Assembly (NCBI RefSeq): GCF_029543125.1
Contig: NZ_JARQWW010000004.1
Coordinates: forward strand, 62,001 to 126,000
From: Caulobacter segnis
GTDB taxonomy: Bacteria > Pseudomonadota > Alphaproteobacteria > Caulobacterales > Caulobacteraceae
DNA length: 64,000 nucleotides
Direction: 5' to 3'
In this document: one piece after another, positions 44,451 through 55,414 of the stretch
Layout: each line of letters starts with the position of its first letter
How positions within the stretch are numbered: the stretch's first letter is position 1
Notes under the pieces: model-generated
What the model was told of the DNA's origin: nothing
What the model saw: only the letters and a program-made list of their open reading frames with translations
Database searches by the model: none
Translations under genes and position numbers: made by a program

Positions 44451-44888
44451 TCATGCCATCGCCTTGCGGGACATTTCGAACTTGGCCAGCTCCACCGCCG
44501 CACGGGTTTCGATCTGGTCGAGCAGAGCTTCCAGCTGCGGATCATCCGTGGCGTCACGCTGGTCACGCACCGCGCGGGCCAGCTTCTGCAGCTGCGGGCC
44601 GGAAAGCACCCCATCCAGCAGCGCCAGCTTCACCTCGTCCAGAACATCCAGGATGCGCCCCGCCCGCTTCACGGCGCGGCGGCGGCCTTCCAGGGGCGTT
44701 CCAACCGCCTGCATTGCCAGCAGCGCGTCGACAGACGCCACGCCTGTGACGCCTTGAGCGCCCGCCACCCCGGTCGAAGCCGCCGCCCCGCCGACGCTCG
44801 GCAGGGCGAAGCCGCCGCCGGAGGATGCGCCCTTGGCGCGTCCCGGGCCGCCGACCGATCCCGCCCCGCTCGAACCACTTACCTTCAT
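44451..44888 (-). CDS. fliX: Flagellar assembly regulator FliX
   Basis: FliX couples completion of the early flagellar basal body to activity of the sigma-54 activator FlbD. The start at 44888 (MKVSGSSGAGSVGGPGRAKG) gives 145 residues. A Gly/Ser-rich N-terminus is followed by SVDALLAMQAVGTPLEGRRR and a helical C-terminal part (LDVLDEVKLALLDG, LDQIETRAAVELAKFEMSRK) as in Caulobacter FliX. It is divergent from flgI and shares the regulatory region with the ftr-like site. Confidence 0.95.
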   Translation of the reverse strand: MKVSGSSGAGSVGGPGRAKGASSGGGFALPSVGGAAASTGVAGAQGVTGVASVDALLAMQAVGTPLEGRRRAVKRAGRILDVLDEVKLALLDGVLSGPQLQKLARAVRDQRDATDDPQLEALLDQIETRAAVELAKFEMSRKAMA

Positions 44889-44955
44889 GGTAAATTCCAC
44901 TCGCCCGTTAACCATATAACTCTCGGCCACGCGGGCTTGAGGTATGGTTAATGCC

Positions 44956-44970
44956 GGGCAGAAATTGCCC
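44956..44970. promoter_or_regulatory. ftr-like FlbD site between fliX and flgI
   Basis: GGGCA-GAAAT-TGCCC is a dyad resembling the Caulobacter ftr element bound by FlbD. It is about 60 bases upstream of the flgI sigma-54 promoter and about 70 bases from the fliX start. Two TTAA half-sites flank it (44909 and 44948) but do not make a full CtrA box. Confidence 0.6.
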
Positions 44971-45029
44971 TCGGCGCCGGATACGCGACGCCCCGTTTGG
45001 AATCGCCTTGATTCCGTTGGGATTCTTTC

Positions 45030-45045
45030 TGGCCCGCTTCTGGCA
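45030..45045 (+). promoter_or_regulatory. Sigma-54 promoter of flgI
   Basis: TGGCCCGCTTCTGGCA carries GG at 45031-45032 and GC at 45043-45044, exactly 10 bases apart, as in -24/-12 promoters. Transcription would start near 45056, 19 bases before the flgI ATG at 45075. The earlier in-frame ATG at 45045 lies inside the promoter and is excluded. Confidence 0.8.
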
Positions 45046-45074
45046 TGGCGTCTTCCGAATTCATCGGGATCCCC

Positions 45075-46187
45075 ATGCGTCGTTCATTTTCGCCTCTGTT
45101 TGCAGCCGCCCTCGCCGCCATCAGCCTCGCCTTCGCCGGCACGGCTTCCGCCGCCTCGCGGATCAAGGATATCGTCGAGTTCGAAGGCGTCCGTGAGAAC
45201 GTCCTGATCGGCCAGGGTCTGGTGGTCGGCCTCAACGGCACGGGCGACAACCTGCGCAACTCGCCCATGACCAAGCAGGCCCTGGAGGCCAGCTTCGAGC
45301 GGATGGGCATCAACATCCGCGACGCCAACCTGAACTCCAAGAACGCGGCGGCCGTGATCGTCACCGCCAAGCTGCCGCCCTTCGCGGCGCCGGGTTCGGC
45401 CGTGGATGTCACCGTCTCGGCGGTGGGCGACGCCAAGAGCCTGATGGGCGGCACCCTGCTGGTCACCTCCCTCGCCGGCGCTGACGGCAAGGTCTACGCC
45501 GTCGCCCAGGGCACGGTGCAGACCGGTTCGGTCTCGGCCCAGGGCGCTTCGGGCTCTTCGGTCACCAAGGGCGTGCCGACCTCCGGCCGCATCGCCGGCG
45601 GGGCCATCGTCGAAGAAGAGACCGGCTTCCAGCTCGCCAGCATGGGGCAGATGCGCCTGACCCTGCGCAACCCGGACTTCACCACCTCCCGCCAGGTGGC
45701 CGACGCCATCAACGCCCGCTTCTTCGGCGCGGCGGTCTCCGAGAACCCGACCATCGTCAGCATCCGTCCGCCGGCCGGCCGCGACCTGATCAGCTTCGTC
45801 AGCATGATCGAGAACCTGCCCGTCCAGACCGACGCGCCGGCCCGCGTGATTATCGACGAAGTGTCCGGCGTGATCGTGGTGGGCGAAAACGTCCGCGTCT
45901 CCACCGTCGCCATCGCTCAGGGCAACCTGACCATCAGCGTCCAGGAAACCCCGGGCGTCAGCCAGCCGGCGCCCTTCAGCCAGGGCCAGACCGCCGTCGT
46001 GCCGCAGAGCAACGTCTCCTTCGAGGAGGAGAAGGGCCGCCAGTTGATCACCCTTCAGGAAGGCGCCTCGCTGACCAGCCTGGTGAACGGCCTTAACGCC
46101 CTGGGCGTGACGCCGCGCGACATGATCTCGATCCTGCAGGCCATCAAGGCCGCGGGCGCCATGCAAGCCGACATTCAGGTGATGTGA
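45075..46187 (+). CDS. flgI: Flagellar P-ring protein FlgI
   Basis: FlgI forms the P-ring around the flagellar rod in the peptidoglycan layer. The start at 45075 (MRRSFSPLFAAALAAISLAF) is fixed by the sigma-54 promoter and gives 370 residues with a signal peptide cut after ASA. Family blocks are SRIKDIVEFEGVRENVLIGQ, GLVVGLNGTGDN, the central VSAVGDAKSLMGGTLLVT, and a C-terminal LTSLVNGLNALGVTPRDMIS. It leads the flgI-cheL-flbY operon. Confidence 0.97.
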   Translation: MRRSFSPLFAAALAAISLAFAGTASAASRIKDIVEFEGVRENVLIGQGLVVGLNGTGDNLRNSPMTKQALEASFERMGINIRDANLNSKNAAAVIVTAKLPPFAAPGSAVDVTVSAVGDAKSLMGGTLLVTSLAGADGKVYAVAQGTVQTGSVSAQGASGSSVTKGVPTSGRIAGGAIVEEETGFQLASMGQMRLTLRNPDFTTSRQVADAINARFFGAAVSENPTIVSIRPPAGRDLISFVSMIENLPVQTDAPARVIIDEVSGVIVVGENVRVSTVAIAQGNLTISVQETPGVSQPAPFSQGQTAVVPQSNVSFEEEKGRQLITLQEGASLTSLVNGLNALGVTPRDMISILQAIKAAGAMQADIQVM

Positions 46188-46534
46188 TGATGAGCAGCCT
46201 CAACCTCACCGCCGTCGACGCCGCCCTGGCCGGCGCCGCCAAGACTCCGGCCACCGCCGCCGAACTGGCCAAGCGCGGCCAGATCAAAGAGACGGCCCAG
46301 TCCTTCGAGGCCTCGTTCCTCACCCAGATGATGGCCCCGATGTTCGAAGGCATCGGCGACGGCGAATTCAACGGCGGCCATGGCGAGCAGATGGTCCGCG
46401 GCTTCCTGCTCGAAGCCATGGGCAAGCAGATGGCCCGCTCTGGCGGCGTCGGCCTCGCCGCCAGCGTCGAGCGCGAGATGCTGAAGATGCAAGGCCTGAC
46501 CGAACACCCCGTCATGGAGACCCCGGCCCAATGA
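46187..46534 (+). CDS. cheL: Rod-binding protein, FlgJ N-terminal domain (CheL)
   Basis: The 115-residue protein contains only the rod-binding domain of FlgJ (KETAQSFEASFLTQMMAPMF, GGHGEQMVRGFLLEAMGKQM, SVEREMLKMQGL), with no muramidase domain, as in Caulobacter CheL. It is thought to act in rod assembly. Its ATG overlaps the flgI stop by one base; an ATG 3 bases later is an alternative start. It overlaps flbY by 4 bases. Confidence 0.93.
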   Translation: MMSSLNLTAVDAALAGAAKTPATAAELAKRGQIKETAQSFEASFLTQMMAPMFEGIGDGEFNGGHGEQMVRGFLLEAMGKQMARSGGVGLAASVEREMLKMQGLTEHPVMETPAQ

Positions 46535-46971
46535 GCAACCCTGACGTCGTCGTCCGCGCCGAGGCGCTGGTGAACCTCACCGAGCGCCTGACCGAGCTGC
46601 TGGCTCACCAGGCCAAGGCCTTCGAAAGCCGCCGCCCGCATGAAGCCGCCGACACGATCGAGGAGTCGGCCAAGCTGGCCAACATCTATCGCCATGAGTC
46701 GGTGCGCCTGAAGCGCGACCCGTCGGTGCTGAACGGCGCCCCGCCCCCCTTGCGCGCCCGCCTGCTGCGCGCCACCGAGGCCTTCGATTCCGTCCTCGCC
46801 CGGCACGGCCGCGCCCTAGAGGCGGCCAAGAGCATCACAGAGGGCCTCGTCCAGGCCATCGCCGCCGAAGTCGCCGCCCAGCGTGGATCGGTCGGGGGCT
46901 ACGGCTCCAGCGGTGAGCGCAACGCCCCCGCTGACGCCGGCATCGCCATCGCGCTCAACCGCCGGGCCTGA
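46531..46971 (+). CDS. flbY: Flagellar protein FlbY (FlgN-like)
   Basis: The 146-residue protein is mainly helical (EALVNLTERLTELLAHQAKA, ANIYRHESVRLKRDPSVLNG, LLRATEAFDSVLARHGRALE). By length, position after flgI-cheL and pattern it is Caulobacter FlbY, related in shape to FlgN chaperones. The start overlaps the cheL stop (ATGA), so translation is coupled. The C-terminal 25 residues are Gly/Ala-rich and probably flexible. Confidence 0.9.
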   Translation: MSNPDVVVRAEALVNLTERLTELLAHQAKAFESRRPHEAADTIEESAKLANIYRHESVRLKRDPSVLNGAPPPLRARLLRATEAFDSVLARHGRALEAAKSITEGLVQAIAAEVAAQRGSVGGYGSSGERNAPADAGIAIALNRRA

Positions 46972-46974
46972 CGC

Positions 46975-48552
46975 TTACAGCTCTACGTTCCGCTCTACGC
47001 CCACGGCCCTCAGAAAATCCGGGTCGTGGCTGACGATCAGCATGGCCCCGTCATAGGCGGCCAACGCCATCTCGATGGCGACGATGCTGGCCAGATCCAG
47101 GTGGTTGGTCGGCTCGTCCAGGATCAGCAGCTGCGGCGGCTCCGCCCGCGCCAGGACGCAGGCCAGGCCGGCCCGTAGGCGCTCCCCGCCGCTCAGCGTC
47201 CCCGCCACCTGATGCGCCGCCGTGTTGCGGAACAGGAACCGCGCCAAGGCGGCATGGGCGTCGTTCTGCGTCGCCGCCGGATTCAAGCGCTGGAAGTTCT
47301 GCAGGATCGTCTCGTCGTCCTTCAGCAGCGCGGTCCGCTGGTCCAGCAAGGCCGCGGATCCGCCGCGCGTCACTGTTCCGGCTGTCGGCTCGACCCGGCC
47401 CGCCGCCAGTCGCAGCAAGGTCGTCTTGCCCCGCCCGTTGGGACCCGTGATCGCCATACGCTCCGGCCCGGTGATGCGCAGCGACACTCCTTTCAGGATC
47501 GGCTCGCCGCCATAGCCGAACGACACATCCTCAAGCGCCAACACCGTCCGCCCCGCCGGCAGGTTGGCGGAGGGCAGGGTGAAGCCCAGCTCGCGCACCT
47601 GCTCCACACGCTCTCGGGCGCTCTCCAGCCGCTCGGCCGCCGCCTCACGCTGGCGTTCGGCCAGAGCCTCGCCCCGCGCGCCGCTGTTCTGGGCCCGCTC
47701 GGCCATCATGCCCAGAACGATCTTCGGCGTGCCGCCCTTGGCTGCGAAACGCTTGCCGGCGCCGTCGCGGCGGGCCTGCTTCTCCCGCGCCGCCTGGGCC
47801 TCCCGCGCCACGCGGTCGCTGTCGCGTTCTGCGGCGGCCAGGTCGCGTTCGGCGGCCGCCTGCTCCTCGGCCTTGCGTTCGGCATAAAGGTCGTAGCCGC
47901 CGCCATAGACCTTGGGCCCCAGGCTCGACAGTTCGACGATCCGGTCCATCTGGCGCAGCAGGTCCCGGTCGTGGCTGACCACCAGCGCCCCGCCGCGCCA
48001 ACCGCGCAGCACCTGGGCGACCAGGGCCCGCCCCTCGGAGTCGAGGTTGTTGGTAGGCTCGTCCAGCAGGATCAGGTCCGGCGCCTCCACCAGCAATCGG
48101 GCCAGGGCCGCGCGGGTCGCCTGCCCGCCGCTCAGCGTCGCCGCCGGGCGGGACGGATCGACGCCCTCCAACCCGACCTCAGCAAGGGCCTGCTCCAGCC
48201 GTGCCGGCAGGGTCCAGTCGGCGTCGGAGAAGTCGGCCTCATCGCCCTCCCCCGCCTCGATCCGGGCCAGGCACGCGAGGGCTTCCGCCACGCCCAAAAG
48301 GTCGGCGACGCTGGCGCCCGGCGGTGGAGCGAGGTTCTGGCGCAGCACGCCGATGCGGCCGCTGACGCCGACATTGCCGACGGACGGCGCGATCTCGCCG
48401 GCGATGACGCGCAGCAGCGTCGACTTGCCGACGCCGTTGCGGCCCACAAGCCCCGTGCGCTCGGGCCCGAAGGCCAGCGTCAGGTTTTCAAAAAGCGGCC
48501 GGCCGTCAGGCGTGCGGGCGGCGAGATGATCCAGGGTGAGAAAGGCGGACAT
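46975..48552 (-). CDS. ABC-F family ATPase
   Basis: ABC-F proteins have two ATPase domains and no membrane part, and act on the ribosome E-site. It has 525 residues. Domain 1 has VGRNGVGKSTLLRVIAGEIA, LSGGQATRAALARLLVEAPD and LLDEPTNNLD. A charged linker of Arg/Ala/Glu repeats runs at about 235-320 (RDLAAAERDSDRVAREAQAA). Domain 2 has TGPNGRGKTTLLRLAAGRVE, LSGGERLRAGLACVLARAEP and ILDEPTNHLD. It may protect translation from antibiotics or assist stalled ribosomes. An upstream ORF overlaps its start. Confidence 0.92.
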   Translation of the reverse strand: MSAFLTLDHLAARTPDGRPLFENLTLAFGPERTGLVGRNGVGKSTLLRVIAGEIAPSVGNVGVSGRIGVLRQNLAPPPGASVADLLGVAEALACLARIEAGEGDEADFSDADWTLPARLEQALAEVGLEGVDPSRPAATLSGGQATRAALARLLVEAPDLILLDEPTNNLDSEGRALVAQVLRGWRGGALVVSHDRDLLRQMDRIVELSSLGPKVYGGGYDLYAERKAEEQAAAERDLAAAERDSDRVAREAQAAREKQARRDGAGKRFAAKGGTPKIVLGMMAERAQNSGARGEALAERQREAAAERLESARERVEQVRELGFTLPSANLPAGRTVLALEDVSFGYGGEPILKGVSLRITGPERMAITGPNGRGKTTLLRLAAGRVEPTAGTVTRGGSAALLDQRTALLKDDETILQNFQRLNPAATQNDAHAALARFLFRNTAAHQVAGTLSGGERLRAGLACVLARAEPPQLLILDEPTNHLDLASIVAIEMALAAYDGAMLIVSHDPDFLRAVGVERNVEL

Positions 48553-48610
48553 GGCGACCTTGGGACAGCATGAGGGAAAGGACGGAGCGGTCGTTTCCGG
48601 TGCTGATCAT
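48506..48610 (-). CDS. Possible upstream ORF overlapping the ABC-F start
   Basis: An ATG at 48610 has a strong AGAAGGAGG ribosome site and encodes 34 residues starting MISTGNDRSVLSLMLSQGRH. The frame runs past the ABC-F start (48552) and stops at 48506, in another frame. The ABC-F gene itself has a weaker AAGG site. Such leaders can control ABC-F genes by ribosome stalling or coupling. Coding status is unproven. Confidence 0.35.
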   Translation of the reverse strand: MISTGNDRSVLSLMLSQGRHVRLSHPGSSRRPHA

Positions 48611-48738
48611 GGCCGAGGCCTCCTTCTGGACAGGCGGTGGATATAGGCGCGCGCCTTATCCTCGGCAATCCGCTCGTTGCTTTACCACCAGCTTTGCGGC
48701 CCAATGGATTTAACTCCAGGTTGTATTTGGAGCCTCCG

Positions 48739-49005
48739 ATGCCGCGCGTGATCCTCATCGCCCTCGCCTCCGCAATCACCTTGACCGCCGCCCCGGCCCT
48801 GGCCCAACCGGCCGGTGCGCCCCGAGGGGGATATTGGGACGCCAACAACTTTCACGAGGATGGTTGGCGGCAGCGCCACGACGACATGCGCAAGCGGATG
48901 GAAGCCAAGCGGAAGCCTTCGCCCGCTGTCGGCGCCCAGCGCGCTCGGGAAGAGGCCAAGCGAGCTGAGCTGGCCCGGGCCGTGAAGACGCCGCCCGCCT
49001 CCTAG
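48739..49005 (+). CDS. Small basic secreted protein, unknown
   Basis: The ATG at 48739 follows TTTGGAG and gives 88 residues: MPRVILIALASAITLTAAPA with cleavage near ALAQ, then a Trp/Tyr segment (GGYWDANNFHEDGWRQRHDD) and a strongly charged helix (KRMEAKRKPSPAVG, REEAKRAELARA). It is likely a periplasmic protein. The longer upstream frame lacks a ribosome site. No family is recognised. Confidence 0.65.
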   Translation: MPRVILIALASAITLTAAPALAQPAGAPRGGYWDANNFHEDGWRQRHDDMRKRMEAKRKPSPAVGAQRAREEAKRAELARAVKTPPAS

Positions 49006-49074
49006 ACCGCAAGCTTCGGGTGGGCGCAGGCGGCTACATCCGCGACAGCAGGGTCTCCACAGAAGGAGCCCTTC

Positions 49075-49545
49075 ATGTCCTACGTCGTCACCGGCCTGTC
49101 CGCCGAACCTTTCCGCCACCTGTTCAGCCAGTCGGAGGCCGCCCTCGCCGAGGCCGGCGTGATCCGCATGACCGCCGACAAGAAGCCCGGCTTCCCCTGC
49201 CGCGTCAGCCTGAAGGACGCCGAGCCGGGCGAGACCTTGCTGCTGCTGAACCACGAATATCTCGACGCCGACACGCCCTATCGCGGCCGCCACGCCATCT
49301 TCGTGCGCGAGGCGGACATTCCCGCCGCCCGGTTCAAGGATGAAATCCCCGAACAGCTCCGCGTCCGCCTGCTGTCCGTCCGCGCCTTCGACGTCGCCGG
49401 CATGATGCGCGACGCCGAGGTGGTCGAGGGGACTGAGCTGGAATCGCTCATTACTGACCGCTTCTTCGCCGACCCGCAGGTGTCCTTCCTGCAGGTCCAC
49501 AACGCCCGCCGCGGCTGTTACGCGGCGCAGATCGAGCGAGCTTGA
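49075..49545 (+). CDS. DUF1203 family protein
   Basis: The 156-residue protein matches DUF1203: MSYVVTGLSAEPFRHLFSQS at the start, KPGFPCRVSLKDAEPGETLL, LNHEYLDADTPYRGRHAIFV and a C-terminal FLQVHNARRGCYAAQIERA. AGAAGGAG precedes the ATG. The family has no established function. Confidence 0.9.
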   Translation: MSYVVTGLSAEPFRHLFSQSEAALAEAGVIRMTADKKPGFPCRVSLKDAEPGETLLLLNHEYLDADTPYRGRHAIFVREADIPAARFKDEIPEQLRVRLLSVRAFDVAGMMRDAEVVEGTELESLITDRFFADPQVSFLQVHNARRGCYAAQIERA

Positions 49546-49794
49546 GACAATCAAACTCCGTCTCCCTAGGCCTTGTGCCTAGGGCCCAGAAACTCCGCGT
49601 CGGTCTGAGTAGCGAGGCGGCCCCGCTTTTACGAGCGAAGGAGCGCAGCCGTTTCTGAGTCCTCGCCACAAGGGCGAGGAAGACGGTGAAGGAGCGGCGA
49701 CGGTAGATATGCTCTCACCATCGAAGGCTCGGAGAGCCCTCCGGCCACCCTGCTGACACCGCTGCTGACACTTGCTGTCAGCAGTGCGGCATTT
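49546..49794. repeat. Intergenic region with hairpins and short direct repeats
   Basis: No gene is supported. CCCTAGGC and GCCTAGGG around CTTGT form a perfect 8-bp hairpin at 49564-49584, with no T-run, perhaps a dispersed repeat or footprint. TGCTGACAC occurs at 49751 and 49763, and the second copy forms a hairpin with TGTCAGCA (49763-49783), just before the uvrA LexA box. Confidence 0.6.
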
Positions 49795-49809
49795 GTTCTC
49801 ACCTTGTTC
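49795..49809 (+). promoter_or_regulatory. LexA (SOS) box upstream of uvrA
   Basis: GTTC-TCACCTT-GTTC is an exact alphaproteobacterial LexA site, 80 bases upstream of the uvrA ATG. No -10 could be placed with confidence. Confidence 0.82.
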
Positions 49810-49888
49810 TTGTATTAATCAGCCGCCTGAGCACTACATATCGCTGTCGCGCCGCAGCCTCCCCTGCGGCCCTTGCGTTCCGGGACCC

Positions 49889-52788
<2,900 letters not shown>

Positions 52789-52792
<4 letters not shown>

Positions 52793-53679
52793 ACCGCACC
52801 GTCCAGCTGTCCCGCCAGTCGCCGATAGATTTCGGCGGCTGGCGTGATCATGACAATGCAACTGACAACCGAAACCACGGCCGACAGCGGAAGCATGATC
52901 ATCTGGCTCGGCCGGCCGAACGCCGGCGCGGAGGGGTCAAGGCTGAAGACACGATCGAAAGCTCCAGAGGTTCCACCCAGCAGCGCCTCGACCCCGACCG
53001 TCAGCAGCGTGACCACCGCGTAGAGCAGCGCAGAGCTGATGGTGGCCAGAAAGAAGACTCCCAGCAATCGCCACACATGGCCCTTGGTCAGGCGCCATGA
53101 GCCCTTCAGAGACACCTTGCGCCGCACAAAGGTGTCCGGGCTGCTGAGCGAAATCCGCAATGAAAGCCAGATGACCAACACGAACATCGCTGCGACGGAG
53201 ACAGCGACGATCCCCATCAGCGCCCAGCTTGCGCCAAGCGCCGTCGCCCCGAGACCGATGACGACAGCCAAGAGCGCGCTTCCGATGCCGGCGGCGAGGT
53301 AGGTTCCAGACAAAGCGGCAAACGCCAGCAAAAGCACCAGAACTTGCCGGCCTTCATCCCGTCCGAGCCGCAGGTACGCCCAGCCACTGTCCTCAGGACG
53401 TAAAATCAGCCGGTTCGCCGCTCCGAAGACGATTCCATAGGAGATAGGGAAGTACAGGCCGTAGAACGCCAACAGTGGAAACGCCTCCGCAGGCAACCCC
53501 GGGCTACCCGCTGAAACGGCGCCAAGCGCAAGCAAGGACGGGCGAAAGAAGACATCCGCCACGACTTGCATCACCAGCATTTCGGCGAGCTGGATCACCG
53601 ACCAGATCAGAACCAGGCGTGGGTGGCGGCGGGCCAACGACCAGCCGATCAGCCCTGTCCCCTTTATCGGGAACGTCAT
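52789..53679 (-). CDS. Multi-pass membrane protein, paralogue 1 of 4
   Basis: The 296-residue protein has about six hydrophobic segments and no catalytic motif I recognise. Landmarks shared with the three paralogues downstream are [29 protein letters not shown] and a C-terminal [10 protein letters not shown]. The start is uncertain: ATG at 53679 or GTG at 53688, neither with a strong ribosome site. Its end overlaps the uvrA stop. Its third-position composition looks less GC-rich than that of uvrA by eye. Function unknown. Confidence 0.8.
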
Positions 53680-53768
53680 GGCGCGCACTCTATTTGTTCT
53701 TCACTCTAAAGTAGTTTCACGCCGACCCCATATGGTCAAGCTTCGTACTTGCCGAATCTAAGCCCGGC

Positions 53769-54662
53769 CTAGGAAGCCTCAGACTCGGGCGCCTTCTCCG
53801 CCGTCAGCTGTCGGTAGATCTCCGCCGCCGGGGCGACGGTGATGAAGCTGGTCACCGTGGTCATCAGCGCGGTGACGATCTCCAGGGTCAGGGGCAATGG
53901 GCGGAGGACCTCCGCTGCGCCGACCGGCATCGTGTTGAACATGGATATGAGGCCACCGAACCCGCCGCCCGCGAAGAAGGCGATCACCGCCGTCAGAACC
54001 ATGACGACGATGTAGATCAAGGTCACCGCCACCGCCGCCAGCAGGTACGCCCCAAACATCGGCCAAAACCGGCCCTTGGTCATGCTCCAGGAGTCGAACA
54101 GCTCCACCCTGCCCTGGACGAAGGTGATGGGCATGGCGAGCGACAATCGAACGCCGACGAACACCATGGCACCTACGGTCGCCAGGACTAGCGCCACGAT
54201 GACGGCTAGACTCCATGCGGACGGACGCCCGCCGACCGTGCCGCCAAAGCCCACGGCCAGCAGGGCCATGAACAACAGGAAATAGACGCCCAGCAGCATC
54301 AGGGTGAACGCCAGCAACACGCCCGCCTGTCGCAACTCCTGGCCGCCAAGGCGCAGATAGAACGCCCGGTCGTCCTCCGGCGTCAGCACAGCCCGGATCA
54401 TGGCGGTATAGCCGATGGTCCAGACGGCGAAGAACAGCACCGCGCAGACCGCGAACCAGGGGAACAGCCTGAAGATTTCCATAGGCGCGGCCTGCTTGGT
54501 CTCCATCGCCAGCATGACCGGGCCGGCGATCTGAGCGTTGAGCGCCGCGATGAAGATGCTGAACGCAGCATAGAACACGGCCCAGGCGATGATCGGCTTG
54601 GGCCGCCGCCCCATCACTTCGAAAGCCTTCACCGCCGCGTCCGAGGTCGAGAAGTGCGCCAC
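53769..54662 (-). CDS. Multi-pass membrane protein, paralogue 2 of 4
   Basis: A GTG at 54662 (read MAHFSTSDAAVKAFEVMGRR) is chosen because GGGAG lies 6 bases upstream and it aligns with the paralogue start MSKFSASDAAFEGF; the longer frame begins with TTG. The protein has about 297 residues and six hydrophobic segments. RLSLAMPITFVQGRV, SWSMTKGRFWPMFG and PAAEIYRQLT are the family landmarks. It lies 90 bases upstream of paralogue 1 and is separate from, but parallel to, the other two. Confidence 0.82.
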   Translation of the reverse strand: MAHFSTSDAAVKAFEVMGRRPKPIIAWAVFYAAFSIFIAALNAQIAGPVMLAMETKQAAPMEIFRLFPWFAVCAVLFFAVWTIGYTAMIRAVLTPEDDRAFYLRLGGQELRQAGVLLAFTLMLLGVYFLLFMALLAVGFGGTVGGRPSAWSLAVIVALVLATVGAMVFVGVRLSLAMPITFVQGRVELFDSWSMTKGRFWPMFGAYLLAAVAVTLIYIVVMVLTAVIAFFAGGGFGGLISMFNTMPVGAAEVLRPLPLTLEIVTALMTTVTSFITVAPAAEIYRQLTAEKAPESEAS

Positions 54663-54802
54663 CACAGGCTCCCGCAAATCAATTCAAGGCCAAGTCGTCG
54701 CAAGGGCCGGCTGCGCGGTCAAGCAGCCCTTGCCTCGCCCCGGACGCGCCCTCTAACGTCCGTTTGAACCGCCGGTCAGAGCGGTCATGGAGGACACGCC
54801 CG

Positions 54803-55414
54803 ATGAAGTTCTACGGCGAGAACAACCCCGCCCCCAATCCGCGCCGCGTGCGCATCTTCCTGGCCGAAAAGGACGTGGACCTGCCCCAGATCCGGGTGGA
54901 CATGCGCAAGGGCGAGCACAAGTCGCCGGAGCACAAGGCCCGCAACAGCCTGGGCCAGCTGCCGACCCTGGAGCTGGATGACGGGACCATGCTGTCCGAA
55001 AGCGTCTCCATCTGCCGCTACCTGGAGAGCCTGCACCCCGAGCCGCCCCTGTTCGGCCGCACGGGTCTGGAGCAGGCGCAGATCGACATGTGGATCCGCC
55101 GGGTGGAGTTTCAGCTGCTGATCCCCACCGGCATGTTCTGGCGCCACGCCCACCCGTTCACGGCGCACCTGCTGGAGCAGAACACCACCTTTGGCGAGTC
55201 CAACCGCCCCCTGGTGGAGCGGGCGCTGAAGTGGCTGGACCGCGAGCTGGCGGGCAAGACCTGGATCGCGGGCGAGGCCTATTCCATGGCCGACATCGTC
55301 GCCCTGACCACGGTGGACTTCGCCGCCTTCATCGGGCTGGAGCCGCCGGAGGGTCTGACCAACCTCGCCGCCTGGCGGGCGCGGGCCACGGCCCGGCCCA
55401 GCGCGGCCGCTTAA
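54803..55414 (+). CDS. Glutathione S-transferase
   Basis: The ATG at 54803 (MKFYGENNPAPNPRRVRIFL) has GGAGG upstream and gives 203 residues. The N-terminal thioredoxin-like domain includes QLPTLELDDGTMLSESVSIC (cis-Pro and the glutathione-binding Glu-Ser). The C-terminal helical domain includes WIAGEAYSMADIVALTTVDF. It would conjugate or otherwise use glutathione in the cytoplasm. It sits inside the array of membrane paralogues on the opposite strand, overlapping the end of paralogue 3 by 4 bases. Confidence 0.94.
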   Translation: MKFYGENNPAPNPRRVRIFLAEKDVDLPQIRVDMRKGEHKSPEHKARNSLGQLPTLELDDGTMLSESVSICRYLESLHPEPPLFGRTGLEQAQIDMWIRRVEFQLLIPTGMFWRHAHPFTAHLLEQNTTFGESNRPLVERALKWLDRELAGKTWIAGEAYSMADIVALTTVDFAAFIGLEPPEGLTNLAAWRARATARPSAAA

